Shown piece after piece: positions 1-7,100 of a stretch of DNA of 35,989 nt; the first letter of the stretch is position 1, and every line of letters starts with the position of its first letter. The position numbers and the translations under genes are program-made. Origin of the DNA: Erysipelotrichaceae bacterium (GTDB lineage: Bacteria; Bacillota_I; Bacilli_A; Erysipelotrichales; Erysipelotrichaceae); NCBI GenBank assembly GCA_015058875.1, contig SVBN01000027.1:1-35989 (forward strand), written 5' to 3'. The notes beneath the pieces are model-generated. The model worked only from the letters and a program-made list of their open reading frames with translations, did not search any database and was not told where the DNA came from.

Positions 1-1791
1 CACTGCCTCATAATCTTTCTTTTGTTTCCCGGCTTCCGTCATTCTGTTCGACTCGATGATAAAGTCCCTGTCTTTCCGGTCATCTGTCGAGCAGAATATC
101 AGTCTTCCACCGTTCAGGATTTTTGCTATGACTGTGTCCCCGGGTTCTCCATAATTGCTTTTCTCATGAGAGATGTATATCAGCCCATCGCTTCCCGGGA
201 CTCTGCCGCAGAGCAGTACAGATCGTGCAATGTCCCACATGTCGGCACTGTCTGCGAGTCTCTGCCGCCCATATGCTCCGGTCATTTTATTGGTATGCAT
301 AACCACGATGAACGATGTGCCATACTGCACTCCCAGCGCTATCAGCGGCTCGAGTTCTGCCCTCATATGATTTCTCTTTGCCATGTCTTTATCTGTCGAG
401 ATAAATGCCTGAAGAGGATCGAATATAACCAGCGCTGGTTTATACTGCCGTATAATGTCCCTGAGGATTTCCGATCCGAATTTCACTTCCTTAAAGCGAT
501 CATCTTCTAGAGGGATCGTTTTTATTTGTGTTAGATCAGCGTTTGCATTTCTGAGCCGCTTCCTGATTGTGATCTCCACCGAGTCTTCAGAAGAGAATAC
601 AATCACAGTCCTGTTGTCGTGCTGGACTCTCGGCTGGAGACTGCCACCTTCCAAGAATGACATCTCACCACGGCTGATCTCGGCAGCTATGGTACTCCAT
701 ATCAGCCCTTTGCCGATGCCGCCTTCAGCGCCAAGGATCGTGATACAGCCCTTCGGTATGTACTGCGGAACAAGCCACTCAGCTTCTCTTTCTTCGACTG
801 TATCCAATGATATGAGCTCTATCTTCTTCTGCTTCTCCTGTCTCAGATTTTCGATGTACTGCACCCACTCATCCCATGATGATATGCCGAGATTCACACC
901 GATCAGATACTGCTCCTGATCTCCACGATGTACTCCCGGCATCCGGGTCAGCTTGTTCACATCATCGTTCTGATCATCCATCTCATAGCCATGAGCAGTC
1001 AGTGTGTCGAGCAGAAACTGATACCGTTCATGAAACTGTTTTTCCGTCTTCGCATCGATTCTGCATACAGCATGAAGTGAAGCACCGCCGCTGTGTGTCA
1101 ATGTCACGATCGGAAGTCTGAGCTCTGTCAGAATCCGATACTGTTCCGGGATCGGAGTTTTATCTGACTCAATCAGGACATGTCTGTACTCGGATACACT
1201 TTTTTTGCTGGTATAAGTATCTTTTCCCTTTCTGTCTGGTTGGGCTGATCCGTCCAATGGATTAATTCCGATCCAAGCCCCGGCAAGATGGTTATATGGT
1301 CCGATCAGGTCCTCTATCGTTTCGACAATACCGCAGTCAAAAATGAGATTATCGAATTGTTTCAGCACTCTGACTCTTGGGTCATATTTGCCGGGCTTCG
1401 TCTTGTTTGGCTCAGACTTGATGCATATCGATACATGATCTCCGGGCTTGAACAGTGCGGACAGAAACATCTCGAACTGCTCCACAGGAGACTCACAGAC
1501 CGGAACAGGAACATACTTGAACGGTTCTGTCTTTGCTGTTCCTGTCCAGCCGTGCATCTTTGCCAAGCCGAACAAAGAATTGATTGTAATGCCGCCGTCT
1601 GCTGTAAGTGACTCCCACTGTCTAAGATTTTCATCAGGGTTGTAATTGCTTCCGTTCTGACTCCACTCATCGAGAAGATCATAATCGAATCCACCATTCC
1701 TAAGAGCCATAGCAACTTTTATCCATATGTCCCGGTCATCTGCTGGGATGAAGCACAGCGCTTCCCTGACTCGTTCAACAGGTTCGATCAT
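1..1791 (-). CDS. Primase-helicase / replication protein of a mobile element (partial at left edge)
   Basis: The minus strand is open without a stop for 597 codons from 1791 to the window edge, so the C-terminus is missing. The ATG at 1791 is chosen because AGAAGG lies 8 nt upstream; a GTG three codons earlier is in frame and an upstream TGA closes the frame. Residues about 4-85 resemble the PriCT-2 primase-associated domain (IPADDRDIWIKVAMALRNGG, DEWS). Residues about 200-290 carry LIESD and SGGASLHAV, which look like an archaeo-eukaryotic-type primase core. Residues 353-362 (LGAEGGIGKG) form a Walker A loop with K361, and ALVIFDP at 453-459 is a Walker B strand, giving a RecA-like helicase of the RepA/AAA_25 kind. 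It probably unwinds and primes the element's own replication origin. It is the third gene of a leftward operon behind the small HTH and excisionase-like genes. Domain names come from motif recognition, not from a search. Confidence 0.85.
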   Translation of the reverse strand, partial: MIEPVERVREALCFIPADDRDIWIKVAMALRNGGFDYDLLDEWSQNGSNYNPDENLRQWESLTADGGITINSLFGLAKMHGWTGTAKTEPFKYVPVPVCESPVEQFEMFLSALFKPGDHVSICIKSEPNKTKPGKYDPRVRVLKQFDNLIFDCGIVETIEDLIGPYNHLAGAWIGINPLDGSAQPDRKGKDTYTSKKSVSEYRHVLIESDKTPIPEQYRILTELRLPIVTLTHSGGASLHAVCRIDAKTEKQFHERYQFLLDTLTAHGYEMDDQNDDVNKLTRMPGVHRGDQEQYLIGVNLGISSWDEWVQYIENLRQEKQKKIELISLDTVEEREAEWLVPQYIPKGCITILGAEGGIGKGLIWSTIAAEISRGEMSFLEGGSLQPRVQHDNRTVIVFSSEDSVEITIRKRLRNANADLTQIKTIPLEDDRFKEVKFGSEILRDIIRQYKPALVIFDPLQAFISTDKDMAKRNHMRAELEPLIALGVQYGTSFIVVMHTNKMTGAYGRQRLADSADMWDIARSVLLCGRVPGSDGLIYISHEKSNYGEPGDTVIAKILNGGRLIFCSTDDRKDRDFIIESNRMTEAGKQKKDYEAV

Positions 1792-1830
1792 CCGCAACAC
1801 CTTCTTTCAATCTTCTGTAAGTCCTGTCGA

Positions 1831-2025
1831 TCACTCCTTCCTTGTCCCTTCTGTTTCCAGCATCTTCATAAGCTCTTTGTGATTGATCAGATACTTTGCA
1901 TTCTTACCTTTTCCGACTCTTACATGAGGAATCTTCCCAGCAATGCACTGCTGCCTGAGCCATTCATAAGACGTTCCGAGTATCCCGGATTCTTCTCTCA
2001 GTGAGCGCATGATCTTTTCAGGCAT
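1831..2025 (-). CDS. Excisionase-like small helix-turn-helix protein
   Basis: This 64-residue protein starts at ATG 2025, which overlaps the end of the upstream HTH gene by 8 nt and follows a GGGAGAAG ribosome binding site. An upstream in-frame extension to 2139 is possible but would run deep into the neighbouring gene. Residues 18-60 (SYEWLRQQCIAGKIPHVRVG then KYLINHKELMKML) match the winged MerR/excisionase DNA-binding fold (HTH_17 type), with a short positively charged wing. Between an integrase module and a replication gene, the likely job is a recombination directionality factor or a small activator of the element. It sits 39 bp upstream of the primase-helicase start in the same operon. 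The family assignment is good; the exact role is inference. Confidence 0.75.
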   Translation of the reverse strand: MPEKIMRSLREESGILGTSYEWLRQQCIAGKIPHVRVGKGKNAKYLINHKELMKMLETEGTRKE

Positions 2026-2257
2026 CAGCTTCTCCCTTCTGCTTATCTGCCTCGATGCTTGCAATAATCCGATTCTGTTCTTCGGCAAGTTCTGCCACAG
2101 CGGTCTTAATTGCTTCCCTCTTGTCTTCCGGGAGTTCATCCCTCAACCACCTGAGCAGAGTGTTTTCATGGACACCTAAGTGTCGAGCGACTTCGTAAGT
2201 TTTGACATCATGAGCTCTAATGAATCTCCGAATGTCTTCGTTGGCTTTAAGAAACAT
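2018..2257 (-). CDS. Small helix-turn-helix protein, first gene of the leftward element operon
   Basis: The protein has 79 residues and begins at an ATG preceded by GAGAGGAG 7 nt upstream, a strong ribosome binding site. Residues 16-40 (DVKTYEVARHLGVHENTLLR) form a clear helix-turn-helix, followed by a charged helical tail (PEDKREAIKTAVAELAEEQN). It is transcribed away from the repressor-integrase pair, and its upstream region carries the repeated operator-like sites. It could be a Cro-like or Str-like regulator that opposes the divergent repressor, or an accessory replication protein. No enzymatic motif is visible. Confidence 0.75.
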   Translation of the reverse strand: MFLKANEDIRRFIRAHDVKTYEVARHLGVHENTLLRWLRDELPEDKREAIKTAVAELAEEQNRIIASIEADKQKGEADA

Positions 2258-2288
2258 TTCTTTTCTCCTCTCTGCGTAGCGTTTTCTT

Positions 2289-2317
2289 TTGACTTATGCC
2301 GCCACGTCTTTTATACT
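2289..2317 (+). promoter_or_regulatory. Sigma-A promoter of the repressor-integrase operon
   Basis: TTGACT at 2289-2294 and TATACT at 2312-2317 are separated by exactly 17 bp. Transcription would begin near 2324, inside the first operator-like site (2322-2333), which suggests autorepression by the downstream regulator. The 85-nt leader ends at the repressor start at 2409. Confidence 0.7.
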
Positions 2318-2321
2318 GTTG

Positions 2322-2382
2322 TTGTACCACCATCATGTTAGTAAGTACAGCCAACACCAGAAAAAAGTAAATGTTAGTACAA
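2322..2382. promoter_or_regulatory. Three operator-like sites in the divergent control region
   Basis: Three 12-mers share the core TTGTACTAACAT: 2322-2333 on the plus strand (TTGTACCACCAT), and 2335-2346 and 2371-2382 on the minus strand (ACTTACTAACAT and TTGTACTAACAT). The first two also form an inverted repeat, with TGTAC at 2323-2327 facing GTACA at 2345-2349. They lie between the divergent genes and overlap the start point of the rightward promoter, as expected of a CI/Cro-type or Stl-type switch. Binding by the neighbouring regulators is inferred. Confidence 0.5.
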
Positions 2383-2408
2383 AGAAAATTCGGAAAAGGA
2401 GAAAAGCA

Positions 2409-2891
2409 ATGGGAGCAAAAACAAAAAAGGAAATCAACACGGAACGGCTGGAAGAAGTTCTGAACGGTATGAGCACGTACGCAGTCTCTAAACTGACGGG
2501 CTTATCTCAGACTGAAGTGCATCGAATCCGTGATGACGGAATGGCAAGTGATAAGAGCCTTAAAGCGCTGGGAATAAAACTGAATATTTCGCCCAGGTAT
2601 CTGACCGGAGAGACAGATAACCGGAATGAAACATATCGTGATTACATCCAGCACGGATTGGATTATGAAGCCTTCAGCAAATATGCCGATGAACAGGAAC
2701 AGATGAAGACAATCATTCTCCGGTATCTCAGCAGTCGCTCTTACCGGATACCGGGTGCAAACACAGTAAGACACATCGACTTTGAAAATCTCGGCTGGGA
2801 TCAGGCAGCTGAACTGCTCAGCAGAATACAGCACACCGCATGGGTGTACGCAATGGAAAACGATTATTTCGACAAGGAAGGAGAAGAATAA
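2409..2891 (+). CDS. CI-like / Stl-like element repressor
   Basis: The start at 2409 is chosen because AAAAGGAG lies 7 nt upstream; an in-frame upstream ATG at 2289 lies inside the promoter and gives a non-protein-like N-terminus. The 160-residue product has an N-terminal helix-turn-helix at about residues 13-68 (STYAVSKLTGLSQTEVHRIR, then SPRYLTG), of the XRE type. The C-terminal part is charged and has no visible protease or metal motif, so it is not an obvious RecA-cleaved repressor. Its stop codon is 1 nt before the integrase start, so the two genes are co-transcribed. Its position next to the integrase and divergent to the excision and replication genes fits the master repressor of the element. 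The partner or signal that lifts repression cannot be seen. Confidence 0.75.
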   Translation: MGAKTKKEINTERLEEVLNGMSTYAVSKLTGLSQTEVHRIRDDGMASDKSLKALGIKLNISPRYLTGETDNRNETYRDYIQHGLDYEAFSKYADEQEQMKTIILRYLSSRSYRIPGANTVRHIDFENLGWDQAAELLSRIQHTAWVYAMENDYFDKEGEE

Positions 2892-2892
2892 C

Positions 2893-4314
2893 ATGACACA
2901 GACAGAGCGCAGACCGGGATATGCAGGAATCGAACGGAAGGAAAACGGAGCATTTCTGCTCACCTTCTACGGCGGCTATGATGGAAAGACAGGAAAACAG
3001 AAAAAAATCAGGAGACAGTACCGCTCCGAAAAGTCTACAGTTGCCGCACAATGGAACGACGCAAAGTATCACAGAGAGTTCCTGATCAACGAGAACAATA
3101 AGCCTGAATCCGCAAGAATTCTGTTCAAGGATTTCTTCGAGATATGGAAAGCTGAGAGACAGGAAGAGATTGATTGTGATCTTGAAGGCTGTTTGACAAT
3201 CAGCGTATATGAAACCTGTGAAGACTGCATCAGGGATAAATTTCTGCCTGACCTTGGTAACCTATACCTTGACGAAATCACAAAAGACATGATGCAGAAA
3301 TCAGTTAATAAAATGATCCGTGAAGGGAAGAAGCAGAAGACGATCAAAAAGTATTTCTCGAATCTCTCCAATCTGTTTTCGCTGGGAGTCGAAAAAGGAA
3401 AGCTCAAGCACAACCCATGTAAAGAGCTTCGATACAACAAAGACAGAAAAGATGCAAATAAGAATCATGTGTTTACGGTAGAAGAGGAAATGACCTTCTT
3501 CAATGTCTGTGAAAACGGCATAACAATCCATCATGATGAGATTATCCGGAAGAACGGCAGACGTATCCCGGAGCATGATGAAACTATTGAAATACCATTT
3601 CAGTTTCTCACCTATTACACCCTTGCTCTTCAATCTGGTTTACGAAGGGGAGAACTGATAGCGCTCCGCTGGAGTGACATTGATTTCATTAAAAGTACTG
3701 TACGGGTTGAGAAATCAACAGCTTCCATCAGAAACAAAAACAGGAAGACGGAAAAAGACCCAACGACAGTACAGATCGAGAAGGAAACAAAAACCAAGAG
3801 CAGTGAGCGGACAGTACCGCTTCCAGATAAAGCTCTCGAACTTCTGTCAGAATGGAGAGAACAGCAGTATGCATATGCCGTATCACTTGGGGATGCATGG
3901 GAAGGGCAGAAATCGAAAAACTTCAGTGATCAGTATATCTTCATTACAGCAACGGGGAAGCAGATGAATCTTCACACCCCGTGTAATAAACTGAGTGAGA
4001 TTATCAATAATTACAATCTCGCACTTGAGCAGAAGGCTGAAGGGCTCGATGCATTCACCGCTTCACTGATCCTGTCTAAGAAGCTTCCTGCCATTCATCT
4101 GCACGACCTGAGACACACATACGGCTCAAGACTGCTGTCAAAAGGAGTGCCGCTTGCAGATGTCTCCAAGCTCATGGGACACAGCAGTGTACAGATCACG
4201 GCAGAGATTTATCTGCACTCCACAGCTTCACCTGAGGAAATGCATGACAATGTCCGGATGGCATTCAGCTACACTTCCGAGCCAAAAGAAAACAGACTCA
4301 CAAGCAGAGCTTAG
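2893..4314 (+). CDS. int: Tyrosine site-specific recombinase (integrase)
   Basis: The protein has 473 residues and starts at ATG 2893, behind AAGGAG and directly after the repressor stop. The N-terminus (residues 1-60) looks like an AP2-like arm-binding domain (RRPGYAGIERK, FYGGYDGKTGKQ), followed by a SAM-like core-binding domain at about 75-180. The catalytic domain shows R251 in SGLRRGELIALRW, HDLRH at 404-408 with R407, GHSS at 429-432 and nucleophile Y440 in AEIYLH. All active-site positions are present, so the enzyme should be functional. It integrates and, with an excisionase, excises the element at the tRNA-derived site about 200 bp downstream. The length is longer than a typical 380-400-residue phage integrase because of an insert near residues 205-235. 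The family is certain; the target tRNA is inferred from the adjacent fragment. Confidence 0.95.
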   Translation: MTQTERRPGYAGIERKENGAFLLTFYGGYDGKTGKQKKIRRQYRSEKSTVAAQWNDAKYHREFLINENNKPESARILFKDFFEIWKAERQEEIDCDLEGCLTISVYETCEDCIRDKFLPDLGNLYLDEITKDMMQKSVNKMIREGKKQKTIKKYFSNLSNLFSLGVEKGKLKHNPCKELRYNKDRKDANKNHVFTVEEEMTFFNVCENGITIHHDEIIRKNGRRIPEHDETIEIPFQFLTYYTLALQSGLRRGELIALRWSDIDFIKSTVRVEKSTASIRNKNRKTEKDPTTVQIEKETKTKSSERTVPLPDKALELLSEWREQQYAYAVSLGDAWEGQKSKNFSDQYIFITATGKQMNLHTPCNKLSEIINNYNLALEQKAEGLDAFTASLILSKKLPAIHLHDLRHTYGSRLLSKGVPLADVSKLMGHSSVQITAEIYLHSTASPEEMHDNVRMAFSYTSEPKENRLTSRA

Positions 4315-4330
4315 CCGCTCTGCTTTTTTT
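4302..4330 (+). terminator. Intrinsic terminator overlapping the integrase stop
   Basis: AAGCAGAGC (4302-4310) pairs perfectly with GCTCTGCTT (4317-4325) across a 6-nt loop that contains the stop codon, and T residues run to 4330. Confidence 0.85.
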
Positions 4331-4340
4331 AGCGGCTTGT

Positions 4341-4372
4341 GGTGGCTTATCCGGTGGCTTATGGTGGCTTAT
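4341..4372. repeat. Three direct repeats, probable integrase arm-binding sites
   Basis: GGTGGCTTAT occurs at 4341-4350, 4353-4362 and 4363-4372. A weaker copy (AGCGGCTTGT) lies at 4331-4340. Such short direct repeats just inside an attachment site are the usual arm-type sites bound by the N-terminal domain of Tn916/lambda-type integrases. The repeats are seen; the function is inferred from position. Confidence 0.6.
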
Positions 4373-4505
4373 TTTCATCTGGTGCATAACCATGCAGAAA
4401 TCAGAAAACCGTAGTCTCTGAAGGCTCAAAAAAGCGCATATTAATGCCGAATACTAGAAGGTGGTAGAGAAGGCTGAAAAAAGGCACAATGTGCTCGTGC
4501 GTACG

Positions 4506-4547
4506 TTAGGGACGATGGTGTCGCAGGTTCAAATCCTGTCATCCCGA
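4506..4547 (+). other. attR: 3' half of a tRNA-Pro-like gene
   Basis: The segment contains an anticodon loop TTAGGGA (4506-4512), the 3' strand of the anticodon stem CGATG (4513-4517), a 5-nt variable loop, a complete T arm (GCAGG, TTCAAAT, CCTGT, 4523-4539) and the 3' acceptor strand CATCCCG plus discriminator A (4540-4547). It closely resembles the 3' half of Bacillota tRNA-Pro. The bases before 4506 do not pair with it, so this is not an intact tRNA: the copy begins in the anticodon loop, a classic crossover point for tyrosine integrases. The intact gene and attL should lie beyond the left edge. The anticodon would read AGG, but base 34 may come from the element. Confidence 0.7.
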
Positions 4548-4552
4548 TCAGA

Positions 4553-4590
4553 AAGCCCATGAACATGATGATCATGGGCTTTTTCGTTTT
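4553..4590 (+). terminator. Terminator downstream of the tRNA-derived attachment site
   Basis: AAGCCCATGA (4553-4562) and TCATGGGCTT (4572-4581) form a perfect 10-bp stem with a 9-nt loop, followed by TTTTT and further T residues. It was probably the terminator of the original tRNA gene. Confidence 0.85.
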
Positions 4591-4621
4591 CCGTAAGCAG
4601 GGACGTGGCGTAATCATCCCG

Positions 4622-4653
4622 GAAATGAAAGGACAGACCGCCTGATCTGTCCT
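4622..4653 (-). terminator. Terminator after the Mur ligase gene
   Basis: On the minus strand AGGACAGA (4653-4646) pairs with TCTGTCCT (4637-4630) around an 8-nt loop and is followed by TTCATTTCC. The T run is broken, so strength is moderate. Confidence 0.55.
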
Positions 4654-4708
4654 CAGATTCATATCATTCCGGATTTCTGAAATGTGCCTGCAGAGAATGC
4701 GGCCGCAT

Positions 4709-6283
4709 TTATTTGTTGAACGCATCCGGCAGATCATTTTCCAGAAGAACTGTATCTTCACGTTCCAGATTTGCCCAGAGGTATGCAAAGGCTTCCTTTA
4801 CCGTATCCACAACATGCACATGCTGCATATCAAAGCCTGATTCCATGAGTCCGTCCGTAATCGGCTGTGTCTGCTGTACGCCTACCAGAATCACTTCATC
4901 CGCTTTTCCGCACATCTGTTTTCCGAACGCCCGGTTCAGCTCCGACTGCCTCTCTCCGAGGTCAATCATGCCCGGTGTTACGATCCATCTGGTACCCGGC
5001 ATTCCCGACAGTACTTCCAGTGCCATTGCCGCGCCGCTGGGATTGGCATTAAAGGCATCGTCAATAAAGTTGTATCCGTTGATTTTCTTCTGTTCCAGCC
5101 GGTGCTCTACCTGCTTCATGGCGCGTACCGCTCTCTGGATGATCTTCCAGTCAACGCCGAGATATCTTGCGGTTGCGATTGCGGAAAGAATATTCAGGAT
5201 ATTCAGTTTTCCAAGCAGCTTTGTCTGGAACTGAATTTTCTCACTGCCGTTCTGCACTGTAAATGAAGAACCTGCAGGTGAGTATGAAATATCAGAAGCG
5301 TGATAATCCGTACCTTCATAATCAATTGAATATGTTACCGTTCTGACTTTATTTCTGGTATTCCAGGAACGGATCAGTTCATTGTCATAGTTCAGAATTC
5401 CCAGTCCGTCTTCCGGCAGCATCTCAATCATCTGCATTTTTTCCCGGGTGATATTTTCCTGGGATCCGAACGTCTGAAGATGCTGGGGCCCGATCGAAGT
5501 CACTACGCCGATCTGCGGGTGTACAAATTCCATCAGTTCCGTAATATCTCCGACCTTATCCGCCCCCATCTCGCAGACAAATACCTGATGAATCGGCTTC
5601 AGCATTTCCCTGACTGTCCGGGTAATGCCCATCGGCGTATTGTAGGACGCGGGTGTCATCAGGGAATTGAACTGTTCCGACAGCACCGCCTGCATGACAT
5701 TCTTTGTGGAGGTTTTGCCGTAGCTTCCGGTAATGCCGACAATCTTCAGTCCGGTGTGTTCCCTCAGAATCCGCTTTGCATCATTCAGATACCAGTTCTG
5801 AACACTTTTCTCAATCGGAGAGGTGATCCAGGACATCAGATAAATCAGCAGCCAGGGCAATACCGCCATTGCAATTACGCCGAGTGCAAAACCGCCGCGG
5901 AATCCGACGCCCGTGAAAAACAGCGCAAGGTTCAGATACAGAACCACCATCACCGCAATCTGCCGTTTGACACGGTCCGTATATACAAGCGGTTTGATAT
6001 ATGTCCTGCTCCGTTCCTTCAGAATCTGCACTCCTCCTGCCGCTGCCGCAGCTGCAGCCGCAATCAGCGCCCCGGTGCTTCCGCTCATAAGGAACATCAC
6101 AGCGGCTCCGATCACGCCCGCCCATACCACAGGCATGCTCTCCCACAGCACTTTGATATTCTGTTTCAGCCACGCCGTATACCGGGTCAGTTCATACCGG
6201 TTCTGCTGGAACATATGGAGTGCATGCTTTGTCGGAATCAATGCACACAGCAGAAGTACAGCAATACCTGCCAGTCTCATCAT
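4709..6283 (-). CDS. Membrane-anchored Mur ligase family protein (MurF-like)
   Basis: The protein has 524 residues. Its ATP-binding loop is GSYGKTS at 186-192 (ITGSYGKTSTKNV), followed by the Mur ligase middle domain (EMGADKVGDITEL, TSIGPQHLQTF) and the C-terminal domain (DDAFNANPSG, TPGMIDLGERQ). The DAFNANP and PGMIDLG motifs are those of MurF, which adds D-Ala-D-Ala to UDP-MurNAc-tripeptide. The first 180 residues are unlike soluble MurF: instead of the UDP-substrate domain there are about four to five hydrophobic segments (near 3-17, 51-66, 70-85, 110-127 and 131-150). The ligase domain would therefore sit on the membrane, perhaps acting on a lipid-linked or related precursor. The start ATG overlaps the stop of the upstream hydrolase by 4 nt (ATGA), so the two are translationally coupled. 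It may be the cell's only MurF or a paralogue; this cannot be told here. Confidence 0.85.
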   Translation of the reverse strand: MMRLAGIAVLLLCALIPTKHALHMFQQNRYELTRYTAWLKQNIKVLWESMPVVWAGVIGAAVMFLMSGSTGALIAAAAAAAAGGVQILKERSRTYIKPLVYTDRVKRQIAVMVVLYLNLALFFTGVGFRGGFALGVIAMAVLPWLLIYLMSWITSPIEKSVQNWYLNDAKRILREHTGLKIVGITGSYGKTSTKNVMQAVLSEQFNSLMTPASYNTPMGITRTVREMLKPIHQVFVCEMGADKVGDITELMEFVHPQIGVVTSIGPQHLQTFGSQENITREKMQMIEMLPEDGLGILNYDNELIRSWNTRNKVRTVTYSIDYEGTDYHASDISYSPAGSSFTVQNGSEKIQFQTKLLGKLNILNILSAIATARYLGVDWKIIQRAVRAMKQVEHRLEQKKINGYNFIDDAFNANPSGAAMALEVLSGMPGTRWIVTPGMIDLGERQSELNRAFGKQMCGKADEVILVGVQQTQPITDGLMESGFDMQHVHVVDTVKEAFAYLWANLEREDTVLLENDLPDAFNK

Positions 6284-7071
6284 TTCACATCCCCTTTCAG
6301 GAATACATCCAATACCCGGTTAAACCGGTCCGCCTGATGCCAATAGGCAAAGTGGTCATCATTCTCAAACACGGCCAGTCCGGCATCCGGCATCTCTTTT
6401 TCCATCAGCTGTCCCATCCACAGCGGTACAGCTTCATCATATTCTCCCCAGACAAGCAGAACCGGACACTGCACGTCCTTCAGCACCGGCGTCACATCGT
6501 CATTGACAACCTTCACAAATGTCGGCCGCATGACGCCTTCTGCCGCACGGTAATCCGCGCTGCCGCTGTTTTTCTGCAGTTCTTCCAGCTTCTTTGTATT
6601 GCCTGTCACTTTCAGCGCCCATTTCCCGACTTTATACATCTTTGTTCTGACCTGATACTTCAGTCCGTGTTTCGGGCGGATTCCCGCCGCGCCGGTCAGA
6701 CACATTTTATGCACGTCATGATGGACAGCCGCATAACGGATTGCCACACGGCAGCCGAATGAATGCGCGATCAGAATCGGATCCTTAATTCCGTTTTGAA
6801 CAATAAAGTCTTCAAGAAATGCAGTGTAGTCCGGCACGCCCCAGGGCTCCGACGGCGCATCGCTTTCCCCGAATCCCGGAAAATCAAGATTCCATACGGA
6901 AAAACGGTCCTGAAGGTGCTGTTCAACCGCGCTCATCATGGTCATATTCTGTCCCCAGCCATGCAGAAGAATTACGTCTCTGCCTTCACCGGTATGCCTG
7001 TATTCTGTTTTTGTCTGATGAAATATTCCCTGCATAATATACCCGTCAATTGTAACAGAAAAGCACTTCAT
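6280..7071 (-). CDS. Alpha/beta hydrolase
   Basis: This is a 263-residue alpha/beta-hydrolase fold protein. The oxyanion motif is HGWG (37-40), the nucleophile S104 lies in HSFGCR, the acid is D212 in WGEYDEAVP, and the base is H240 in NDDHFAYW. The complete triad suggests an active esterase, lipase or peptidase-like enzyme of unknown substrate. No signal peptide is seen, so it is cytoplasmic. The first ATG (7071) has no clear ribosome binding site and lies inside a hairpin. ATG at 7035 is an alternative and would remove 12 residues, but the N-terminus FSVTIDGYIMQGIF reads like a genuine strand pair. It is coupled to the Mur ligase gene, so a role linked to the cell envelope is possible. Confidence 0.85.
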   Translation of the reverse strand: MKCFSVTIDGYIMQGIFHQTKTEYRHTGEGRDVILLHGWGQNMTMMSAVEQHLQDRFSVWNLDFPGFGESDAPSEPWGVPDYTAFLEDFIVQNGIKDPILIAHSFGCRVAIRYAAVHHDVHKMCLTGAAGIRPKHGLKYQVRTKMYKVGKWALKVTGNTKKLEELQKNSGSADYRAAEGVMRPTFVKVVNDDVTPVLKDVQCPVLLVWGEYDEAVPLWMGQLMEKEMPDAGLAVFENDDHFAYWHQADRFNRVLDVFLKGDVK

Positions 7072-7087
7072 TCAGAGAAAGAAGTGC
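7054..7087 (-). terminator. Hairpin with T run between the kinase and hydrolase genes
   Basis: GCACTTC (7087-7081) pairs with GAAGTGC (7069-7063) and is followed by TTTTCTGTT. It ends 14 nt after the kinase stop codon. If it terminates, the hydrolase needs its own promoter, none of which is obvious, so it may be partial. Confidence 0.5.
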
Positions 7088-7100
7088 AATTCATATTCTG

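Noticed and set aside
4443-4547. A complete tRNA-Pro gene
   Set aside because: GGTGGTAGAG near 4460 resembles a D loop, but no 5' acceptor strand or 5' anticodon stem pairs with the 3' half and the spacing is about 30 nt too long.
4441-4788. A minus-strand frame of 115 codons covering the attachment site
   Set aside because: It translates the antisense of the tRNA fragment (GMTGFEPATP), a well-known annotation artefact, and it overlaps the Mur ligase end and two terminators.
5480-6337. Long plus-strand frame opposite the Mur ligase gene
   Set aside because: It is antisense to a gene with clear motifs and its product has no recognisable domain.
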